Part shown: positions 58,410 to 64,000 of the stretch, one piece after another
How positions within the stretch are numbered: the stretch's first letter is position 1
Layout: every line of letters starts with the position of its first letter
Assembly: GCA_028386065.3 (NCBI GenBank)
Contig: JAKUCV010002884.1
Location: forward strand, 1-64,000
Direction of reading: 5' to 3'
Length of the DNA: 64,000 bases
Origin: Turnera subulata
Lineage: Eukaryota > Streptophyta > Magnoliopsida > Malpighiales > Passifloraceae
Translations under genes and position numbers: made by a program
The notes under the pieces: generated by a model
What the model was told of the DNA's origin: nothing
The model's database searches: none
What the model saw: the letters and a program-made list of their open reading frames with translations, nothing else

Positions 58410-60039
58410 TGTGAACACCCAAATTTAACCCACAAATATTCCTCTAATTTAGATTTCAAGTATGCTCAAATCATAAGATTAATGAGATGATTTGGTCTTT
58501 GGCTAAGGCACGCTTAGAATTTATTTTAGTGGAATACATATTTTATGAATTGGAGTTTAAATGTTTGAAGCTTAGGATTAATGAGATGATTTAATCTTAG
58601 GATAAAAATATACTAAAGTTCAGTTCATTAAAATATTATCCTATTTTATTTATTTGGGCTTTCTTGTCTATTTTAACCCAATTATGATGAGAAGATTTTT
58701 TTTTTGAGGTTAAGGATGAATTTGAGGACCTAAGTTAATAAAATATGGACTTTCCAGAGTTCAGTAGCCCATAAACACATTACTCGCTGACTATTTTTAG
58801 CTCTGATTTTCGTGAAAAATCAAAGTTAAATCATCCCTTAATAGTAAATATGTTTTTGGTACGATTTGGGCATGAAATAGGGACTTAAGATGTAATCAAT
58901 CAATTAGGAGATGATTGGGGGCAGTACTAATCAAAAAAAGAGGTGATTTTGGACTGTTTAGGGGTTAATTACACGGTGGAATCAAATCAGGGAGGAATTA
59001 GAGGTTAATTACACGGTGGAATCAAATCAAGGAAGAATTAGGGAAAACCGGGTGCAAAAAAGGAAAGAACGGGGAAACGCGGAGGTTCCGGGCGGCCATG
59101 GCGGCCATCCAACCCATGACTGCCGGCCCTCGCGGTCATACATGCCCAGATTGCCCGATTTTCCCGATTTTCTCCCCTAATTTGATTCTACATGGTTTTG
59201 GCTCAGATTTTTGGCTGAGACCTTGGCCATTAAGCAGGTCCACACCCCTATACACCCCAAAACACTATAAATAGGATCCCTCACTTAAATTTCAGAGGAG
59301 GAACCACTCATTACACACACACCCCCATAAGCTTTATTTGCTTGGAGAAACTCTACTTCTCCAAGCCTAGAAAATCTTATATAGGCAGAAATTCTGGAGA
59401 AATTTCGTGGGTATCATCATTCAAGAGGTAGAAAGGGTAAACCAAGTGGAAATCAAAGATCGAGCTAAGGAACAAGAAGAAAGTGGGTGCACAATTCAAC
59501 CCAAACCAAGGAGCTAGAGGAGGGCTACAAGAGGTAACACTAAACCCTGTTGTGTTCATTATTTGCTGAGGTTTTGATGGTGATATTGATGATGTGAATG
59601 TTGTGATGCCATGAACAAGAACTATGTGGGCTTTGAACCCGGTCGTAGGGGTACGTAGGTGCTCTCTAGTGGTGGAGACTCAAGCCCAAATATTTTTTTA
59701 TTTTCCTTTTTATTTCAGTCTTATTTTATTATTATGTGTGATTTGTTTTCCACACCTTGCACACGCTTACACAAGGCATACTCATGTTCTTCGATTGCAT
59801 AAAGTCTCGGCCCAACGCGGATGGGTGCCTAACACCTTCCCATCCGTGACGAACCTCCGGGCCCGATATCTTTGGTTCGCTAACTGGTTGCCTTAAAAAT
59901 GGAGTCATGAAAGGTTTTTCTCGAATTTTGCCTTATAGTAAAATTCGGGTGGCGACTCCAAAGATATCAGGTGTTGGTAAAGAAGAAGGTGTAAGGAATA
60001 GGTGAGGAGGCCTAAGTGATATTGGATCGGATCTTCACA
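58410..60039 (+). mobile_element. Family D complete LTR
   Basis: About 1630 bp, TGTGAACACCCAAATTTAAC to ATCTTCACA. TATA box TATAAATA at 59266-59273, followed by CTCCAAGC repeats (TTGGAGAAACTCTACTTCTC). The segment AATTACACGGTGGAATCAAA is locally duplicated (58966-59037). It is followed by the PBS-like CTGGTGACTCTGCTGGGGA (60041-60059). Confidence 0.8.
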
Positions 60040-62278
60040 GCTGGTGACTCTGCTGGGGATTCTGAGGGTTTAAGAAACTTTGTGTAATCGCTGAATTTTG
60101 TATGCCTTTTTATGTGTCATCATAAGTTCCTTGCATTCATGATGATTGATGTGAAGCCTCTACCGCAAGAGGGCGAGGGAATCCGAGTCCGCTACAAGCT
60201 TTTCTTAAGCGATAGTGGCTTGAGTGAACCCGTTTCTCGATGCTTAGCAATGATGGAGATTAATGGGCCTTGGACCTCACGCGATATCCATTATCACATG
60301 TGAGTAGGTCAACCTATCCCCTAGCGGCAATCTTTAGCCCCCAACCAGCTGCATACCCTGAGCATCTCATGCATGATAATTCAATAAGTGGTATGTGCAT
60401 TTGCGTCGAAAATGTCATGTCTTGTATATATATGTTTTGTCTTGTTATTTTTCTTGTTATTTTTGGGTTTGAATTTATGCATACATTGGGAATGTAAGAG
60501 GAGAAGAAAAGGGGAGGTTATCCATGGTTATCAAGCGAGGAAAGAGAAGCCCAATCTTCAAAAAGTGATCATCCAGAATTCAGAAGAAGATTCATTTTGT
60601 GATAATTTGAATAAATGTCCAACTGTCCTTAAAATTCGAAGATTAGATTCGCATGACATATGACATTTTGCATGATTTTAAAACAAGCGAGTCATAACCA
60701 AGTCAGAAATTAATCACCGCACTACCCTATTTACTCAAACCATTTGTTACCAACCTTTTCCTTCAAACCTACCCAGACAAGATCTTGAATTTCATCTTTC
60801 CACCTTTGACAGTGAGAAGAGATCATGAGCAGTGAGCATATTGACCAACCAAAGAACAAAATGGGCACAAGAGTGAACTCATGGGATGAGCCGATTTGAG
60901 GAGATGAACCATCAGTGTACGAAGACCGGAGCCTCGAACACGAAAGGGAAGTCCAAGCCATCTTTAGGGTCTTGATGAGTAAGTTGGAAGAAATGGTCCT
61001 TCGGGGAGTCCTACTTGGGCAGCCACTTGCCTAGGTGGCCATAAAGCAATTCCGAGATGTTGTGAGACAATTTTCTCTGGTCGAAGATGTGATAAGGGGC
61101 ATTCAGCTCCAAAATGCCGCACTAACCCCAGAAAGCATGGAGGCAAAGGAGACTCTCTGGAATTGCATTAGGGAAATGAGGGAGAGCAAATGGGATGATT
61201 GGAGCAACGCCTCAAGGTCTGATGAACATTTGAAGCCTCAAGACGGTATGATGGTGAATGAGGAAGACGAGGAAGATCCAGAAGCTGAAGATGAGGCCAT
61301 GACAGCTGAAGTCCAACAAGATGATCCCAGTGAGACCGTTACTATATTCCACGGAGGAAGCTCATATATCCAGACAAGATAGAGTGGACAATAGAAAAGG
61401 ACATTTAGGGTTGTCAGATGAGGTGGATGGGGTTTTCTTTAAATGTCAAGTCTTGTTGTTTGCTTTTTAGGATAAAGAGGGGGATCTTGGTTTGTCATTG
61501 ATGACCTCACCCCGGAGAGTCAAGGTCGTCAGTCTTATGTCTTGTTGTCTAATTCCTATGAAATGAATGAAAGGAAGTCCTTCTGTCTATGAGTATGGCG
61601 TTTTGAATCTTACCGAAGTTTCATTGATTTAGCTTGAGAACCATAAAATGAACTACGGAGACTTGATTTGGTAACTCAAATTTATCTTAAATTTCAATAT
61701 GTTCTAGTTGTATCCCGAAGCCTGGTTTGTGAAGTCACCCTAAAAAAAAAAAGAGAGAGAGAAAAAGAAAAAAAGAAAAAAAAACAAAAAGGGGGGAAGA
61801 AAGGGTTTTGCGACTTTACAAACAATGTGTCATTTAAAATTTCTGGGAAAAGACTGTTTAGGATTTTTTATCTTAATCTATGGAAATTGAACGTCATCTC
61901 TATACTGGTACGTAGGCAAGTCGATGATGAGCCCGTTCTAAATAATCTTGGTTCCTAAGCTAAATTAATGAAGGGATGTGGTAAGGTTTAAATTTGGCAT
62001 GTGCTTGTCAAAGAGAATCCTTAGTCACTTGAAACATTATCCTCGAGGTTGTCCAAAGTGTGCCTCCGTCAGTAAATGGGAAAGAGGGGATCAAAATTGT
62101 GTAATCTTTTGAAGATATCACCAAGAACAAAAAGCTTTTCATCATCAGGCGACATGGTTATACGTCTTCGAGAAAGTGAAAATGGAGAAAGAAAAAAAGA
62201 AGAAAAGAGAGGGAGAGTCAGTCCGCTAGGTTGAAAACCCGAAAGGGCTGCCTAGAAAAAAATTAGGACATGCCTGCT
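60040..62278 (+). mobile_element. Family D interior, non-autonomous
   Basis: A 2.2 kb interior with a leader homologous to 22610-23050, one degenerate ORF (60825-61382) and a tail with GCTAGGTTGAAAACCCGAAA, a block I associate with Tat-lineage 3' regions. No gag, RT or integrase. Purine-rich runs are at 61741-61795. Confidence 0.6.
60825..61382 (+). pseudogene. Family D internal ORF with two stops
   Basis: From ATG 60825 (MSSEHIDQPKNKMGTR) one frame runs to the stop at 61382, 185 codons, broken by TGA (codon 25) and TAG (codon 70). The last part, from 61035, is open: MAIKQFRDVVRQFSLVEDVI, then a strongly acidic tail (NEEDEEDPEAEDEAM). The heptad-like middle may form a coiled coil. I recognise no domain; it may be a decayed gag N-terminus or an extra ORF. 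Confidence 0.4.
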
Positions 62279-62765
62279 GTGAGTACCCAAAATCAAGAGA
62301 ATAGGAAAAATCGGAAAAATTGCCAAAACTGGGAAGGATGTATGCCAGACCATGGCGGTCATGTTGCGACGACTGCCAGGCGCTGGCGGTCATGTCTCCA
62401 AGCCCGCCAGGTGCTGGCGGTCATGTCGCCATGTCCGCCAGCACCTGTTTCCAAAAGGGTTCTTTCCTTTCCGGTTTTGATCCTCATTAATCCGGTCCAA
62501 CTTGATTCCCACGCCTTTCCTTATCAGTTTTTTGCCTGTTTTTAGCTCTAGGAACACTCCTAACTTGTAGCCTACCCTCACCCTTCTTCCTAATTTAGAT
62601 TTCCTCCTCCTCACTCCACTCTACATGCTATAAATATAAAAAACACATAAGGCAATATACTAACCCTAATTCTGAACGAAAATTAGGTTTAATAAGCTAC
62701 TAAAGTCCAGGTTTTTAATGGGCCAATAATGCTGGAGAATCCATATTTAATTGGTCCAGGCTCTC
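62279..62765 (+). mobile_element. Family D-like LTR fragment
   Basis: Starts TGTGAGTACCCAAAATCAAG and has the GGCGGTCATG motifs of the D LTR (compare 21610-21700 and 59090-59150). CTATAAATATAAAA near 62627 is a likely TATA box. About 580 bp of the usual 5' part is missing. It is interrupted at 62766 by LTR E. Confidence 0.5.
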
Positions 62766-64000
62766 TGTAACAGCCCGGGTAAAATTTTTGATTTTTACTG
62801 GGACTGTAAAAGTCTTTTTTTACCGTGATTTATTGTTGAATTAATCTTGGGTAATTAATTCAAGGTAAATCGGGAGTCGTTTTTCGAAACCGATAGTTTT
62901 CCCGCGCTCGTGATTTTTCCGTGGATTTTTCAGAACTAAGTTGGTATTTTTCGGGTTTCGGAATTTCTCGAAAAATCACACCAGAAAATAACTAAGGAGG
63001 TATCAGTTATTTTCTGGTCCGGATCGGACCCGCCTGCATTATTACACATTCACATGATAAATAGTAATTTTCAGTTATATAATGAAGAAGGCAGCGGAGG
63101 AGGAGGAGAAGAAGAAAAAAAAAAAAGAGAGAGAGAAAAAAAAAGAGGAAAAAAAAAAAGAAAGAAGAAGAAGGAAAAAAAAAAGAGAGAGTAACCGGAA
63201 ATATAGAAAAGAAGAAAAAAAGAAAAGAGGGGGGGAGAGGAGCCAACCACCGCCGGACCACCACCATCTCCATTCTTTCTCCTCGCCGTCGCCGCCAGGG
63301 GAGATAGCCGAGGAGGTCGCAACCACCTTCACTTCCTCCTCACAGCCTCGCGATGCCAACCGCTGCAGCCACCGCCGTCGTGTTGTCGACTTGCTCGTGT
63401 CGCCACCCACACGCGACACCGCCTGCACCCAACGCAACGACCCGAGCTCCACCTCTCTCGCCGCCTCCACCTTGTCGCCACCTCGCCTGCTGCCGCACCG
63501 CCTTCCTCTCCGCATGTCGCCATCCGCCGCTGTCGCCTCACGGCCGTCGCGACACCGCTGGAGCTCACCCAAGGTGAGCGACCCGTTTGCGTTTAGGTGC
63601 GACCCGTTTAGGATAGACCCGACCCGGTTGCTTTGGTTTTAACCCGGATTTGTGGGATGGGTTGTGTGGGCTTGATTCTGTTGGGCCGACCTCAGGTGGG
63701 CTGTTGGATGGATGGGTTGGGCCGGTCGCCTGGGCTTGCTGGTGGGTTGACGCCTGGGCCCTGCTTGGGCATTGGGTTGACGCCTGGGCCCTGCTTGGGC
63801 ATGGGTTAGCCCTATAGTAGGTTGGGTTGGACTGATAGGCCCAGTCCGATTTAATTAAAAAAAATAATAATAATAAATATAAAATAAATATATAATTTTG
63901 GAAAATATAAATACTTATATTTTGAAAATTAAATAACTATATTAGGTTTTGGAATTATTATTATGTTTTATACCATAATGTATATACCCTGGAAAATTAT
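62766..64000 (+). mobile_element. Element E: Tekay-type LTR, plus strand, cut by window end
   Basis: Starts TGTAACAGCCCGGGTAAAAT. Over the first ~250 bp it matches the inverted end of the A and C LTRs, including GACTGTAAAAGTC, AATTAATCTTGGGTAATTAA and the ACACCAGAAAATAACTAAG block. A GA/A-rich run (63079-63230) and a GC-rich stretch follow. Orientation is opposite to A, B and C. Confidence 0.8.

Overview
The window is nuclear DNA of a flowering plant, most likely a eudicot. Three ordinary plant genes sit in a sea of nested retrotransposons: an uncharacterised single-exon gene (388-1566, minus), a six-exon Y3IP1 gene for a chloroplast photosystem I assembly factor (29810-33985, minus) and a purine permease (53022-54170, minus). 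The retroelements are typical plant lineages: chromodomain Ty3/gypsy of Tekay/Del type, Tat/Ogre-type elements, Ty1/copia, an L1-type LINE, a SINE, a Cassandra fragment, and CACTA and hAT-like DNA elements.

Layout. 1-360: copia remnant. 388-1566: gene 1. 2478-22609: LTR of a Tat-like element (family D), split by a complete Tekay-like element A (2793-21497, target duplication ATATT), which is itself split by a second complete element B (9737-18601, duplication ACAAG). 23682-23935: solo copia LTR. 24018-29688: LINE whose 5' part is inverted, ending about 108 bp from the Y3IP1 stop codon. 29810-33985: Y3IP1. 34380-36368: decayed copia, minus strand. 36369-47077: solo D-family LTR holding a complete but dead Tekay element C (36774-46261, duplication TATGT). 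47078-49255: D-family tail with minisatellites plus an LTR piece. 50236-51156: hAT-like and CACTA pieces. 51160-52850: decayed copia, plus strand. 53022-54170: purine permease. 56408-56596: Cassandra fragment. 56597-62765: tandemly joined D-family elements. 62766-64000: start of another Tekay-type LTR (E), plus strand.

The most interesting observation is in elements A and B. Neither carries gag or pol. Each instead carries a ~2.4 kb internal cassette with two open reading frames on the strand opposite to the retroelement transcript. Each frame has its own TATA box at conserved spacing, and a poly(A) signal follows the first. The LTRs of A and B are largely different, yet the cassettes are homologous and differ mostly at synonymous sites. 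ORF-a is a small protein rich in basic, NLS-like motifs. ORF-b joins an unknown ~115-residue domain to the N-terminal part of a LINE-type endonuclease fold. C-like elements, which share the LTR ends, PBS and PPT, are the plausible source of the mobilising proteins. All functional statements about the cassette are inference from sequence.
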